Origin: Sva-07 sp963715285
GTDB lineage: Bacteria; Actinomycetota; Acidimicrobiia; Acidimicrobiales; Ilumatobacteraceae
DNA: 64,000 nucleotides
Assembly: GCA_963715285.1 (NCBI GenBank)
Contig: CAVQRU010000008.1
Coordinates: 34,764 to 98,763 of the forward strand
Direction: 5' to 3'
Under the pieces are notes generated by a model. The model was not told where the DNA came from, ran no database searches, and saw only the letters and a list, made by a program, of their open reading frames with translations. Below, piece after piece: positions 16,227 to 25,344 of the stretch (positions are counted from its first letter, which is position 1; every line of letters begins with the position of its first letter). The position numbers were made by a program, and so were the translations under genes.

Positions 16227-16712
16227 GTGGCTCGTCTCGATGCGTCGCGCATCGCTGCCTGGCGGGGGCTCCAAGCGGTCGTCGGCCAGATCGAACGAGG
16301 GCTCGACGAGGAGCTGCGGGCGGACTGGGACATCCAGCTCGGATGGTTCGACGTGCTCGCGTCGCTCCAGCGCCTGGGCGGCCGGGCACGGCCGCTCGAT
16401 GTCGCCGCGGATCTCCGCCTGCCACCGTCGAGCCTCAGCCGCCGTCTCGATCGGCTGCAGGAGGAGGGCTGGATCGCCCGGCACCGCCACGTGCCCGGCG
16501 CGGATCACCGCGCCGTCGAGATCGAACTCACGCGGACCGGTCGGCGCCTGTGGCGGGAGATGAACGTCAGCTACCGCCGAGCGATCCAGGCGCAGTTCGC
16601 GATCCATCTCGACGACGACGACATCGACGACATCCGACGGATCCTCGACCTGCTGATCGGCCTCGACCCCGAACCGCCGGACGTCACATCTGGGGTCAGA
16701 CCCCAGATGTGA
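16227..16712 (+). CDS. MarR-family regulator
   Basis: 161 aa with a GTG start, 3 nt after the aminotransferase stop. The winged helix includes ARPLDVAADLRLPPSSLSRRLDRLQEEGWI and the wing RHVPGADHRAVEIELTRTG. It is probably a dimeric repressor of its own operon. An unusual point is that the last nine residues (VTSGVRPQM) are encoded by the long palindrome at 16680-16716, so insertion of that element may have set the present C-terminus. Confidence 0.9.
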   Translation: MARLDASRIAAWRGLQAVVGQIERGLDEELRADWDIQLGWFDVLASLQRLGGRARPLDVAADLRLPPSSLSRRLDRLQEEGWIARHRHVPGADHRAVEIELTRTGRRLWREMNVSYRRAIQAQFAIHLDDDDIDDIRRILDLLIGLDPEPPDVTSGVRPQM

Positions 16713-16716
16713 CGTC
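16680..16716. repeat. Long palindrome, copy 2 (25-nt core family)
   Basis: Two perfect 18-nt arms flank a central A at 16698. The core matches copy 1 at 6162-6196, but the outer arms (GACGTC on each side) are different and still self-complementary. It overlaps the end of the MarR gene and lies between converging genes, where it could serve as a terminator. Confidence 0.85.
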
Positions 16717-16726
16717 ACGCGTGGCG

Positions 16727-18556
16727 TCAGTCGAGGCCGGCGTACATCGCCTCGATCTCCTCGGCGTAGCGGGCGTTGACACCGCGGCGCTTGAGCTTCG
16801 AGGTCGGGGTGAGCATGTCGCTGTCGGGCATCCACTCCTCGCCGACGAGGGTGAACTTCTTGATCTGCTCGACCTGGGCGAACTGCTGGTTGACCTCGTC
16901 GATTCCGGCCTGCACCTCGGCGAGCACGTCGGGGTCGACAGCCAGCTCCGCCAACGACAGGCTCTCCTTGCCGTTGGCCTTGGACCACACCGTGGTGGCC
17001 TCGGGATCGAGCACGAGGATCGCGGACACGAACTTGCGTCCGTCACCGATCGCGGCCGCCTGGCCGATCAGCGGGATCGTCTTCAGCGCGGCCTCGAGGT
17101 TGGCGGGGCTGATGTTCTTGCCTCCCGAGGTGATGATCAACTCCTTCTTGCGGTCGACGATGCGGATGTAGCCCTCGTCGTCGATCTCCCCGATGTCGCC
17201 GGAGTGCAACCAGCCGTCGACGATCGTCTCGGCGGTCTTGTCGGGCTGCTTGAAGTATCCCTGGAACACGTTGCCGCCGCGACAGATCACCTCACCGTCG
17301 TCGGCGATCCTCACCTCCATCCCGTGGCAGCCTCGGCCGACGGTGCCGATCTTCGGGCGCTCGGGTGAGAACGTCATCGGACCGGTCGTCTCCGACATCC
17401 CGTAGATCTCGACGAGCGGCACGCCGATCGCGTTGAACCACTCGAGGACCGGTACGGGGATCGGCGCGGCGCCGGTGATCGCCAGTTCGATCGCGTCGAG
17501 GCCCACGAGCGCCCTCACGTTGGCGAAGGCCACGCTGTCGAGGAAGTCGAGGGTGGCCTGTTGTTCGTCGGTGAACTCGCCGTCGAGGTTCGAACGTCGG
17601 ATCTCGATCGCTGCGTTGACGCCGTCGTCGAACTGGCCCTTGCGCTCGGGGTCGGCGGCGAGGGCGGCGTTGACGCCGTTGTAGATCTTCTCCCACACAC
17701 GCGGTACACCGAACGCCAGCTGGGGGTGCACCTCCTTCAGGTACATCGTGAGCTGGTTGGGGTCCGGGCAGCAGTAGACGCTGTAGCCGAGGATCATGCT
17801 CTGGTAGTGGCTGACGGCCCGCTCGGCGATGTGGGCCATCGGCAGGTACGACACCACGCGCATCCCGAGGAAGTCGTCGAACTCGATCGAACGCTTGAGG
17901 ATCTCGATCGTGTACACGACGTTGTACTGGCTGATCATCACGCCCTTCGGCGGGCCGGTCGTGCCCGAGGTGTAGATCAGCGTCGCGATGTCGTCGGGGT
18001 CGGTCGCCGCCGCCAACTCGGCGAGGTCGGCTGAACCGTGCTCCAGCAGATCGCTCGCGGGGAACACGCCCTCGGGCAGCGGACCCTCCGGCGGTTCGAC
18101 GACGTAGATGCGCTCGAGCAGCGGCAGCTCGGCCCGCACCTTCAGGATGCGGTCGAGGAACCCACCGTCCTCGACGATGGCGACGCGGGCTTCGGCGTGG
18201 CCGGCGAGGTACTGGACCTCCTCGGGCGACGACGAGTTGTAGATGCTGACCGGCGTGGCCCGCAGGAACTGGCACGCCGCGTCGAACCAGTGGAAGTCGG
18301 GACGATTGCGCATCATCAGCAGCAGGCGTTCGCCCGCTCCGACTCCGACCGTCGCCAACCCTGCCGCCGCCCGGGCGACCTGGTCGGCGTACTCCTGCAC
18401 CGTCCAGACGTTCCAACCGCTGTCACCCGACATCGAGTGCAGCGCCGGCGACGTGGGCGCCCGTCTGATGAGGTCGAGGAACAACTGCGGAGCGGTCGAG
18501 CGACCGGTGGCGGCTTCGACCTCGGCGATCGTGGACAAGGGCATCAACGTGGACAT
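16727..18556 (-). CDS. Long-chain acyl-CoA synthetase (AMP-forming)
   Basis: 609 aa, the usual length. The AMP-binding P-loop is LIYTSGTTGPPKGVMISQYN, the adenine motif EIYGMSETTGPMTF, and the C-terminal hinge and lysine region is GDIGEIDDEGYIRIVDRKK followed by SGGKNISPANLE. It activates fatty acids to acyl-CoA for beta-oxidation or lipid synthesis, like the FadD15/Faa-type enzymes of actinobacteria. It is monocistronic. Confidence 0.95.
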   Translation of the reverse strand: MSTLMPLSTIAEVEAATGRSTAPQLFLDLIRRAPTSPALHSMSGDSGWNVWTVQEYADQVARAAAGLATVGVGAGERLLLMMRNRPDFHWFDAACQFLRATPVSIYNSSSPEEVQYLAGHAEARVAIVEDGGFLDRILKVRAELPLLERIYVVEPPEGPLPEGVFPASDLLEHGSADLAELAAATDPDDIATLIYTSGTTGPPKGVMISQYNVVYTIEILKRSIEFDDFLGMRVVSYLPMAHIAERAVSHYQSMILGYSVYCCPDPNQLTMYLKEVHPQLAFGVPRVWEKIYNGVNAALAADPERKGQFDDGVNAAIEIRRSNLDGEFTDEQQATLDFLDSVAFANVRALVGLDAIELAITGAAPIPVPVLEWFNAIGVPLVEIYGMSETTGPMTFSPERPKIGTVGRGCHGMEVRIADDGEVICRGGNVFQGYFKQPDKTAETIVDGWLHSGDIGEIDDEGYIRIVDRKKELIITSGGKNISPANLEAALKTIPLIGQAAAIGDGRKFVSAILVLDPEATTVWSKANGKESLSLAELAVDPDVLAEVQAGIDEVNQQFAQVEQIKKFTLVGEEWMPDSDMLTPTSKLKRRGVNARYAEEIEAMYAGLD

Positions 18557-18660
18557 GTGGTCATTGTCACACGACTCGGCGCCGAGGTGAACCTCGGGGC
18601 CCGAGGATCGCGCTCGGACGACGGGCGTGACGGTGATCGCGATGTCGGTAGCGTGACCGG

Positions 18661-18927
18661 ATGCCGGCCGTGTCGACCATCATCTGGGTGGGCGCAGGGG
18701 TCCTGATGGGCTACCTCCTGTGGAAAACCGGGATCATGATGTTGCGCAGCATGACGTCGATGCCGCCCGAGCCGCCCCCGACCGGCGAACTCCGCAAGGT
18801 GAACCGCAGGTATCGCTGCGATGTCTGCGGGGTGGAGCTGAAGTTGACGATGGCTCCGGACGAGGACCCTCCGCCCCCTCGACACTGCCTCGAGGACATG
18901 ACGGAGATCGCTCCGCTCTACGACTGA
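18661..18927 (+). CDS. Small membrane-anchored protein with CxxC knuckle
   Basis: 88 aa. A single N-terminal helix (STIIWVGAGVLMGYLLW) is followed by a Pro-rich linker and a short domain containing RYRCDVCGVELKLTM and a later HCLED, possibly a one-knuckle metal site. The cytoplasmic or external side is unclear. No family with known function was recognised. It is divergent from the acyl-CoA synthetase. Confidence 0.7.
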   Translation: MPAVSTIIWVGAGVLMGYLLWKTGIMMLRSMTSMPPEPPPTGELRKVNRRYRCDVCGVELKLTMAPDEDPPPPRHCLEDMTEIAPLYD

Positions 18928-19074
18928 GGGCCTCGCCGGTCGTCGTGCCGACCCCGAATCCGCAGTTGTCCACAGCATTGGGGACAACCTGGGTGGAACC
19001 ACATCGATGTCATTCGACGTTTCCCACAGACCGAGAACGTCAGGGTCGGCGCGGCCGGCGGTGCGTTCGCGACG

Positions 19075-19389
19075 TCAACGCCACTTGGTGGCGGTCCAGA
19101 GCCCACCGAGGATGCACACGAGCCCGATCAGCGTCGGAATGTTGCTGTCGGTGAAGACCAGGTAGCGCGCCATGATCATCAGGCCGCCGATGATCAACAG
19201 CGCCAGCATGATGATCGGAATCCAGTGCGGCGGGATCAACTCGCGTTTGGTCGCCTTGGGCGTGTAGCGCGACGACGCCGCCACGGCGTGGTGCGGTTCG
19301 TCGGACGAGGCCTGGGTGTGCCGGTCCTCGGGCCGGGTCCCCTTGGGGGTCACCCGGCCACCGCCGGTCTTTCGCTTCGGGGGAGCCAT
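19075..19389 (-). CDS. crgA: Cell division protein CrgA
   Basis: 104 aa. A basic N-terminus (MAPPKRKTGGGRVTPKG) is followed by two membrane helices (WIPIIMLALLIIGGLMIMA and IPTLIGLVCILGGLW) separated by a short loop, ending ATKWR as is typical for CrgA. In mycobacteria CrgA sits at the septum and recruits cell-wall synthesis and FtsZ-ring proteins. It lies beside a trpG-type gene and the pknB cluster, the same neighbourhood as in mycobacteria and streptomycetes. The longer upstream frame is rejected because it overlaps the divergent amidotransferase. Confidence 0.95.
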   Translation of the reverse strand: MAPPKRKTGGGRVTPKGTRPEDRHTQASSDEPHHAVAASSRYTPKATKRELIPPHWIPIIMLALLIIGGLMIMARYLVFTDSNIPTLIGLVCILGGLWTATKWR

Positions 19390-19497
19390 GCAGGGTGGAG
19401 CATACGTGATCGGACGGGGAGAGCGTTCACGGGCGTCGCTGGTCGCTCGTGGCGAATCGACGTCACCGCGATGCGGTGGGCGGCCCATACTGGTGCG

Positions 19498-20088
19498 GTG
19501 CCGCGTGTCCTCGTGATCGACAGCTATGACAGCTTCGTGTACAACCTCGTCCAGTATCTCGGCGAACTCGGTGCGGAGCCGGTCGTCGTCCGCAACGACC
19601 AGGTGACGGTGGCTGATGCCGTGGCGATGGAGCCCGACGCCGTGCTGTTGTCGCCGGGCCCCGGACGACCCGAGACGAGCGGCATCATCTGCGATGCGAT
19701 CGGATCGTTCGCCTCGATCGGCACACCGGTGTTCGGCGTCTGCCTGGGTCACCAGGCGATCGGTCACGTGTACGGCGCCGCCGTGGTCGGTGCGCCCGAG
19801 TTGATGCACGGCAAGACATCGGAGATCCTGCACGACGGCACGGGCGTGTTCGCCGGTCTCCCGTCGCCGTTGACCGCCACCCGATACCACTCGTTGACCC
19901 TCGAGCCGTCGAGCATTCCCGACGAGTTGGCCGTCACGGCGCGTAGCGCCGACGGCGTCGTGATGGGTGTGCGTCATCGCACCCTCGACGTGGAGGGTGT
20001 CCAGTTCCACCCCGAGAGCATCCTGACGGGCCACGGTCACGACCTGCTCGCCAACTTCCTCGCTCGCGCCGCCCCGGTTGCATCCTGA
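19498..20088 (+). CDS. trpG: Glutamine amidotransferase, anthranilate/aminodeoxychorismate synthase component II
   Basis: 196 aa with a GTG start directly before PRVLVIDSYDSFVYNLVQYL, the usual N-terminus. The class I glutaminase triad is visible: Cys in GVCLGHQAIGH and His-Glu in VQFHPES. It supplies ammonia to a chorismate-using partner. TrpG and PabA cannot be separated by sequence alone; the trpG name follows the gene of the actinobacterial pknB neighbourhood. No component I gene is in the window. Confidence 0.92.
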   Translation: MPRVLVIDSYDSFVYNLVQYLGELGAEPVVVRNDQVTVADAVAMEPDAVLLSPGPGRPETSGIICDAIGSFASIGTPVFGVCLGHQAIGHVYGAAVVGAPELMHGKTSEILHDGTGVFAGLPSPLTATRYHSLTLEPSSIPDELAVTARSADGVVMGVRHRTLDVEGVQFHPESILTGHGHDLLANFLARAAPVAS

Positions 20089-20089
20089 C

Positions 20090-20111
20090 GGCCCCGCCGA
20101 TCGGCGGGGTC
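20090..20111. terminator. Bidirectional hairpin between trpG and pknB
   Basis: The perfect 18-nt palindrome CCCCGCCGATCGGCGGGG (20092-20109) is extended by one G-T and one G-C pair on each side. It lies exactly between two converging stop codons. Confidence 0.7.
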
Positions 20112-22227
20112 AGGGGATCGTCGTCGTGGTCGGGATGATCGTCGTCGTGGTCGGGACGGTCGTGGTCGTGGTCGTCGTGGGAGGGATCGTCGTGGTCACG
20201 GGCGCGACCGCCTTGCCGACGGTGATGGTGATGGCGGTGCCGGGATCGGCCTGCGAGCCCGCGGGCAGGCTCTGTGCGATCACGCGACCGTCGTCGGGGC
20301 TGCCGGCGGCGACGTCGACGAACGCGACGTTGGGCACCAGCCCCTGCTCGGTCAGCGTGTTGGTCGCCTGAGCCTGCGTCCGCCCGACCACGGCGGGCAC
20401 CGTGATCGGCTCGGGCCCGTTCGAGACGATGATCAGGACGTCGCTGCCCTTCAGCACGAACTCGCCGGGCCCCGGGCGGACCTCCATCACGGTGCCTGCC
20501 GACACGGTGGAGCTCGACCGGACATCGGTGGTCACCACGAACTCGTACGGCGGCCCGCTCAGGACATCACGCGCCTCGACCTCGTCCATCCCGATCACTT
20601 CGCCGGGAACCTGGACACTGGCAGGAGGTGCAGCGACGACCAGGTTGACCGTGGTGCCCTGGAGCGCAGGCGTCCCGGCTGCCGGGTCGCTCGAGATCAC
20701 GGTGTTCTCCGCGAGGTCGTCGCGCTCCTGTTGGATGATCTCGCCGACGACGAAGCCGTCGGCGGCCAAGCGCTCGCTGGCTTCGGCAAAGGGGAGCGCG
20801 ACCACGTTGGGGACCGGGACCAGCTGCGGATCGGGGTTGAAGAAGATCTCGACCACCTGGTCCTTGAGGATCAGTGTGCCGGCGACCGGATCGGTCCTCA
20901 CCACGAAGTTGACCGCGACAAGGGAACTCTCCTCCGGCGTCGTGACGAATCGGATGTCCTTGGCGGTCAGATCGGCCGTCACCTCTTCGAGCGGGCGGTT
21001 GGTGTAGTCGTCGAGCACGAACTGTGTCGGCTCGGCCTCGCCCTCGTCGCCGCTCAGCGCCTGGAAGAGCAGGACGCCGCCGACCACGAGCAGGATCAGC
21101 GCGAGGAACGCGCCCAGTGCGTACCAACCCGTTCGCGACGGGTTGGTGTCGTAGTACATCGCGTCGGCGGATGCACCGGTGGGGTAGCCGGCTTCGACCA
21201 TGCCGGTCGACGGGACCGAGGCCGCCCGAGGCGCACCCGCGGGGAGACTGCCGGTCGGTGCAATGGTGGGGTTGACCGTGGTGGCGCCTGCCACTGCGGC
21301 ACCCGCGACTGCAGCACCTGCCACGGTGGCTGCACCAGCCGCGGCTCGCCCCTGCGCGTTGGCTGCGGCGGCGAGCGCCTGGACCGGTTCGTCGTTGCGG
21401 AAGCGGCGCAGGTCGTCGCGCAGGGCCGCGGCGCTCGGATAGCGCAGCTTGGGGTCCTTGGCGAGCAGCTTGGCGACGATTGCCTCGAACGACCGTGGGA
21501 CGTCGGCGACGATCTGCACGAGCGGTTGCGGTGCGTCATGGACCTGCTTGTACGCGATGCTCACCGGGTTCTCACCGGTGAACGGCGGCCGACCGGCGAC
21601 CATCTCGTACATCACGATGCCGAGGGAGTAGAGGTCGCTGCGAGGGTCGGGCTGGGCCCCTTGGGCCTGTTCGGGCGAGAAGTACGTCGCGGTGCCCATC
21701 ACCGAGCCGACCTGGGTGAGGTTCGACTCGGTCGGTGCGTTGAGTGCCCGAGCGATGCCGAAGTCGGCCACCTTCACCTGGCCGTTCGTACCGATCAGGA
21801 TGTTGGCGGGTTTGATGTCGCGGTGCGCGACGTGGTTGTCGTGCGCGAACCCGAGCGCAGCGGCGACCTCGCTCGCGATCTCCGCTGCCTGCTTCGACGT
21901 GAGCTGCTTGTTGGTGGTGAGGATCTCCGCCAACGTGCGGCCCTGCACCTCCTCCATCACGATGAAGTAGGTCCCCTCGTACTTGCCCCAGTCGTACACG
22001 TTGACGATGTTCGGGTGCGACAGGCTGGCCGCGGACTGTGCTTCTCGGCGGAACCGCTCGACGAAGTTGGCATCGGTGGCGAACTCGGGGAAGAGGACCT
22101 TGACGGCGACCTGGCGGTCGAGCAGGAGGTCGCGCGCGGAGAACACGTCGGCCATGCCGCCGCGCCCGATCCGTTTGTGGATCTCGTAACGGTCGTTGAT
22201 GACCGTCGCCTCGCCGTTGTTCGTCAC
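20110..22227 (-). CDS. pknB: Ser/Thr protein kinase with PASTA domains (PknB type)
   Basis: 705 aa from GTG 22227. The kinase domain (about 14-275) has the glycine loop IGRGGMADVF, Lys43, HRDIKP with Asp137, DFG at 155-157 and an activation-loop Thr pair in GTATYF. A Pro/Ala/Thr juxtamembrane linker leads to one helix (about 368-390) and four extracytoplasmic PASTA domains (about 400-680), which in this family sense peptidoglycan fragments or lipid II. A final stretch of about 30 residues is almost only Thr, Pro and Ile. It is the last gene of the cell-wall operon, and no separate pknA lies between it and pbpA. Confidence 0.96.
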   Translation of the reverse strand: MTNNGEATVINDRYEIHKRIGRGGMADVFSARDLLLDRQVAVKVLFPEFATDANFVERFRREAQSAASLSHPNIVNVYDWGKYEGTYFIVMEEVQGRTLAEILTTNKQLTSKQAAEIASEVAAALGFAHDNHVAHRDIKPANILIGTNGQVKVADFGIARALNAPTESNLTQVGSVMGTATYFSPEQAQGAQPDPRSDLYSLGIVMYEMVAGRPPFTGENPVSIAYKQVHDAPQPLVQIVADVPRSFEAIVAKLLAKDPKLRYPSAAALRDDLRRFRNDEPVQALAAAANAQGRAAAGAATVAGAAVAGAAVAGATTVNPTIAPTGSLPAGAPRAASVPSTGMVEAGYPTGASADAMYYDTNPSRTGWYALGAFLALILLVVGGVLLFQALSGDEGEAEPTQFVLDDYTNRPLEEVTADLTAKDIRFVTTPEESSLVAVNFVVRTDPVAGTLILKDQVVEIFFNPDPQLVPVPNVVALPFAEASERLAADGFVVGEIIQQERDDLAENTVISSDPAAGTPALQGTTVNLVVAAPPASVQVPGEVIGMDEVEARDVLSGPPYEFVVTTDVRSSSTVSAGTVMEVRPGPGEFVLKGSDVLIIVSNGPEPITVPAVVGRTQAQATNTLTEQGLVPNVAFVDVAAGSPDDGRVIAQSLPAGSQADPGTAITITVGKAVAPVTTTIPPTTTTTTTVPTTTTIIPTTTTIP

Positions 22228-22321
22228 GATGTGCCTTCTGCGCCGGAACTCCGGTTGACGGCGCTGGGCAAGGTTACCGAGCAGGTGTGGTGCATTCTCG
22301 GCAGTGTCGCCGGGTCCGGGT

Positions 22322-23896
22322 TCACGTGCCGTCTCCCGCGACGGTGCCGCCGGGGATGGTCGACCCGGCCGGTGGGGCCTGCGGCTGGGGTTGCGGTGTG
22401 ATCGGCTGGGAGCCGGCACCGGTGAGCAGGTAGTCGAGCATGCCCTTGGCCAACGGCCCGGCGAGACGTCCACCGGTTGCCGCGACGTCGGCCGTCGACT
22501 GCACGTCGGTCAGCACGACCGACACGGCGTACTGCGGGTTGTCGGCTGGGGCGAAGGCGATGATCCATGCGTGGGACAGGTCCGGATTGCTCGGGTCACC
22601 CAACTGTGCCGTACCGGTCTTGGCCGCGACGGGGATGCCTCCCTCCAAGGCGATGCAGCAACTGGCGGTGCCACGCTCGGCGACGCCGATCATCAGCTGC
22701 GTCATGATCCCGGCGTTGGCGGGCGACAACGGTGTCTTCCACACCTCGGGATCGGTCCGGTCGAGTACGCGGCCGGCCTGGTCGTAGGTGGTCTGCACGG
22801 CGTAGGGCTTCATCATCCGGCCGCCGTTGGCGACCGCACCGGCCACCATCGCCATGTGGAGCGGCACCATCTGCACCTCGCTCTGGCCGAACCCGCGGAT
22901 GGCGAGGAGGGGGAGTTCCTGCGCGAGGTTGGAGGTGTTGCCGAACGTGCTCGCTGCCGGCCGGGGCAGGTCGATCGGGAGCTCCTCGCCGATGCCCCAG
23001 GCGGCCGTGCCGTCGACCATCGCCTCGGGGCCGAGCAGCGTGGCGAGTTGGGCGAAGGGGATGTTGCAGCTGCGGGCGAACACGGTGGCGAGGTCGCCGC
23101 CGCACAGGCTGCCGTTGTAGTTCTGGATCGGGTCGTTCGTCTGCGGCGGCACCCACTCGCGTTCGTTCGGGAAGCTGTTGTCCAGCGTGAGGATCCCGCT
23201 CTCGAGGGCGATGCCCGTGGTGACCACCTTGAACGTCGACCCCGGCATGTACCGCTCCTGGTAGGCCTGCGCGAGCAACGGATTGCCCTCGGCGTTCTGG
23301 AGATCGGTGATCGCCTGCTGGGCGATGTCGAAGTCTGCGTTGACGAACGTGTTCGGGTCGTAGGTCGGGTTGCTGTACATCGCCCGGATCGCGCCGGTCG
23401 CCGGCTCGATCACCGTGATCGACCCGGTGCGGCCACCGAGCAGGAACTTGGCGACCTCCTGGGCGTCCTCGCGCACGGCGAGTTCGACGGTGCCGGTGGT
23501 GCCCACGTCACCGCCGAGGAGATCGCCGAGACCGCGCACCTGCTGTTCGGTGGTGGACCCGGTCAGCACGTCGCCGTACAGCCGCTCGACCTGGGTGGAG
23601 CCGAATGCGAACGTGTAGTAGCCGGTGATGTCGGCGAGCAGGTCGCCGGTCGGGTACTCGCGACGGAAGTTGTACGGCTCGCCGGGCCTGGTCGGGAACG
23701 ACACCGCCGCCACCTGGCCGTCGGCGGTGATGATCGGCCCGCGGGGCTTGTTGAACTCGCGCAGGACCTGCCGGGTGTTGTCGAACCGGGCGTCGAGCTC
23801 CTGCTTGCGGCCCACCTGCCAGTAGTTGAGCGCGACGAAGAGCACGACGTAGCACGCCATGAGGCCCACGGCGAGCTGGCGGATCTGGCGGTTCAC
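22322..23896 (-). CDS. pbpA: Class B penicillin-binding protein (PbpA type)
   Basis: 524 aa. One N-terminal helix (about 7-25) is followed by a dimerisation domain and a transpeptidase domain with Ser220 in STFK, the SCN motif (ARSCNIPFAQ) and KTG (AAKTGTAQLG). It cross-links peptidoglycan with the RodA glycosyltransferase encoded just upstream. GTG at 23896 is chosen because it follows the rodA stop after one base, while earlier starts run back into rodA. The C-terminus is Pro/Gln-rich. Confidence 0.95.
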   Translation of the reverse strand: MNRQIRQLAVGLMACYVVLFVALNYWQVGRKQELDARFDNTRQVLREFNKPRGPIITADGQVAAVSFPTRPGEPYNFRREYPTGDLLADITGYYTFAFGSTQVERLYGDVLTGSTTEQQVRGLGDLLGGDVGTTGTVELAVREDAQEVAKFLLGGRTGSITVIEPATGAIRAMYSNPTYDPNTFVNADFDIAQQAITDLQNAEGNPLLAQAYQERYMPGSTFKVVTTGIALESGILTLDNSFPNEREWVPPQTNDPIQNYNGSLCGGDLATVFARSCNIPFAQLATLLGPEAMVDGTAAWGIGEELPIDLPRPAASTFGNTSNLAQELPLLAIRGFGQSEVQMVPLHMAMVAGAVANGGRMMKPYAVQTTYDQAGRVLDRTDPEVWKTPLSPANAGIMTQLMIGVAERGTASCCIALEGGIPVAAKTGTAQLGDPSNPDLSHAWIIAFAPADNPQYAVSVVLTDVQSTADVAATGGRLAGPLAKGMLDYLLTGAGSQPITPQPQPQAPPAGSTIPGGTVAGDGT

Positions 23897-23897
23897 G

Positions 23898-25337
23898 TCA
23901 GGCCAGTCCCTCGACGCTCGACCCGTGACGCTCGGCACGACGGATGCGTCTCGACAGGCGCCACGCCTTCCACCGTTCGGTCGGCGTCGGCTCGTCGGGG
24001 AGTTCGCCGAGGCGACGGGCGGAGGAGTCCGACAGCCGGATCAGCAGTGCGAGCAGGACGTAGTTGGCCACGAGCGAGGAGCCGCCGTAGCTCACGAACG
24101 GCAACGTGATGCCGGTCAGGGGCACCACCTTGATGACCCCGGCGATGATGATGAATCCCTGGACGCCCACGATGGTGGTGAGGCCCACGGCGAGCAGCTT
24201 CTCGAAGGTCCGGTCGGTCCGCAGCGCCGTCCGCAGACCGGCGCCGACGAGGAGGATGAACGCCATCAGCACGGCGGAGGCGCCGATCAGCCCCCACTCC
24301 TCGGCGATCGCGGCGAAGATGAAGTCGTTCTGGGCCTCGGGCACCTGGCCGGGGTTCCCCCGTCCGAGGCCGGTGCCCGTCAGCCCGCCGTCGGCGAGGC
24401 CGTAGAGCGCCTGGATGATCTGGTAGCCCCGATCGAGGGGGTCCTCCCACGGATCGAGCCACACGTCGACCCTGGTCTGGACGTGACCGAACTGCGTCCA
24501 CGAGAAGTACGCCGCTGCGCCGAACAGGGCGGTGCCGATCAGGAGATAGCTGACCCGTTCGGTGGCGACCCACATCATCACGACGAACAACGTGAAGAAC
24601 AGCAGCGACGAGCCGAGGTCGCGTTGGAACACCATGACGACGACGGCGAATCCCCAGGCCATCACGATCGGAGCGATGTAGCGCGGTTCGGGAAGATGGA
24701 ACGGGCCGATTCTCCAGGTCGATGCCGCGATCAACTCGCGTCGATCGGCGAGATACGACGCGAAGAAGATGGCGAGAGCGATCTTGGCGAACTCACCGGG
24801 CTGGAAGTTGATCGGTCCGAGACTCACCCAGATGCGAGCGCCGTTGATGTTGACGCCGAGGCCGGGCGCCAGCGGCAGCAGGAGCAGGAACGCTCCGCCG
24901 AAGAAGAACAGCCAGCTGTAGCGGGCCAGGTCGGTCGCTCGCTGCACGACGAGGAGCGTCATGACGAAGGCGCCGATCGCGACCAGGCTCCACGTGGCCT
25001 GGAGGCCTGCGAGTTCGTCGTCGAGACGGGTGATCATGACGAACCCGACGCCGTGCAGCAATGCGGCGAGCGGCAGCAGCGTGCCGTCGGCGCCGCGGGC
25101 GACGAGGCGCACCATCACGTGGGCGCACAGCAGCAACCCGAGCAGGATGGCGACGAAGACGACGATGCCAGGCGGGATCTCGGCGTTCGTGCCGAGGGCG
25201 GTGATCGTGTAGGCCGCGCCGGTGATCAGCGCCGCCATGAACACCAACGTGAGTTCGGTGGCCCGGCGGCTGCGTGCGAGTGGCGAATCGCCGATGGCCG
25301 GCGACTCCTCGACCGCGAACGTGGTCACGTCGCTCAT
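23898..25337 (-). CDS. rodA: FtsW/RodA/SpoVE family peptidoglycan polymerase
   Basis: 479 aa with about ten to twelve membrane helices. Family marks include LGVNINGARIWVSLGPINFQPGEFAKI, the FQRDLGSSLLFF segment with its catalytic-type Asp, and the C-terminal GITLPFVSYGGSSLVANY. SEDS proteins polymerise glycan strands from lipid II together with a class B PBP, here the adjoining PbpA. The C-terminal tail is basic and cytoplasmic. Confidence 0.95.
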   Translation of the reverse strand: MSDVTTFAVEESPAIGDSPLARSRRATELTLVFMAALITGAAYTITALGTNAEIPPGIVVFVAILLGLLLCAHVMVRLVARGADGTLLPLAALLHGVGFVMITRLDDELAGLQATWSLVAIGAFVMTLLVVQRATDLARYSWLFFFGGAFLLLLPLAPGLGVNINGARIWVSLGPINFQPGEFAKIALAIFFASYLADRRELIAASTWRIGPFHLPEPRYIAPIVMAWGFAVVVMVFQRDLGSSLLFFTLFVVMMWVATERVSYLLIGTALFGAAAYFSWTQFGHVQTRVDVWLDPWEDPLDRGYQIIQALYGLADGGLTGTGLGRGNPGQVPEAQNDFIFAAIAEEWGLIGASAVLMAFILLVGAGLRTALRTDRTFEKLLAVGLTTIVGVQGFIIIAGVIKVVPLTGITLPFVSYGGSSLVANYVLLALLIRLSDSSARRLGELPDEPTPTERWKAWRLSRRIRRAERHGSSVEGLA

Positions 25338-25344
25338 GGCGGCG

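Noticed and set aside
18966..18987. A TTGTCCACA and an inverted TTGTCCCCA resembling DnaA boxes, close to crgA
   Set aside because: Only two sites in a 147-bp gap, with no A/T-rich unwinding region and no dnaA, dnaN or gyrase genes in the window. This does not support a replication origin, although the crgA-pknB cluster lies near oriC in mycobacteria.
19390..20040. Upstream extension of crgA
   Set aside because: It runs antisense through the trpG gene; the CrgA N-terminus begins at 19389.
20113..20200. Frameshift at the Thr-rich end of pknB
   Set aside because: The low-complexity tail is in frame with PASTA4 and similar Thr-rich tails occur in PstP and the L,D-transpeptidase, so it is probably genuine.
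22228..22473. Upstream extension of pknB
   Set aside because: It would overlap pbpA and adds a low-complexity Arg/Ser/Pro stretch. GTG 22227 directly precedes the normal kinase N-terminus.
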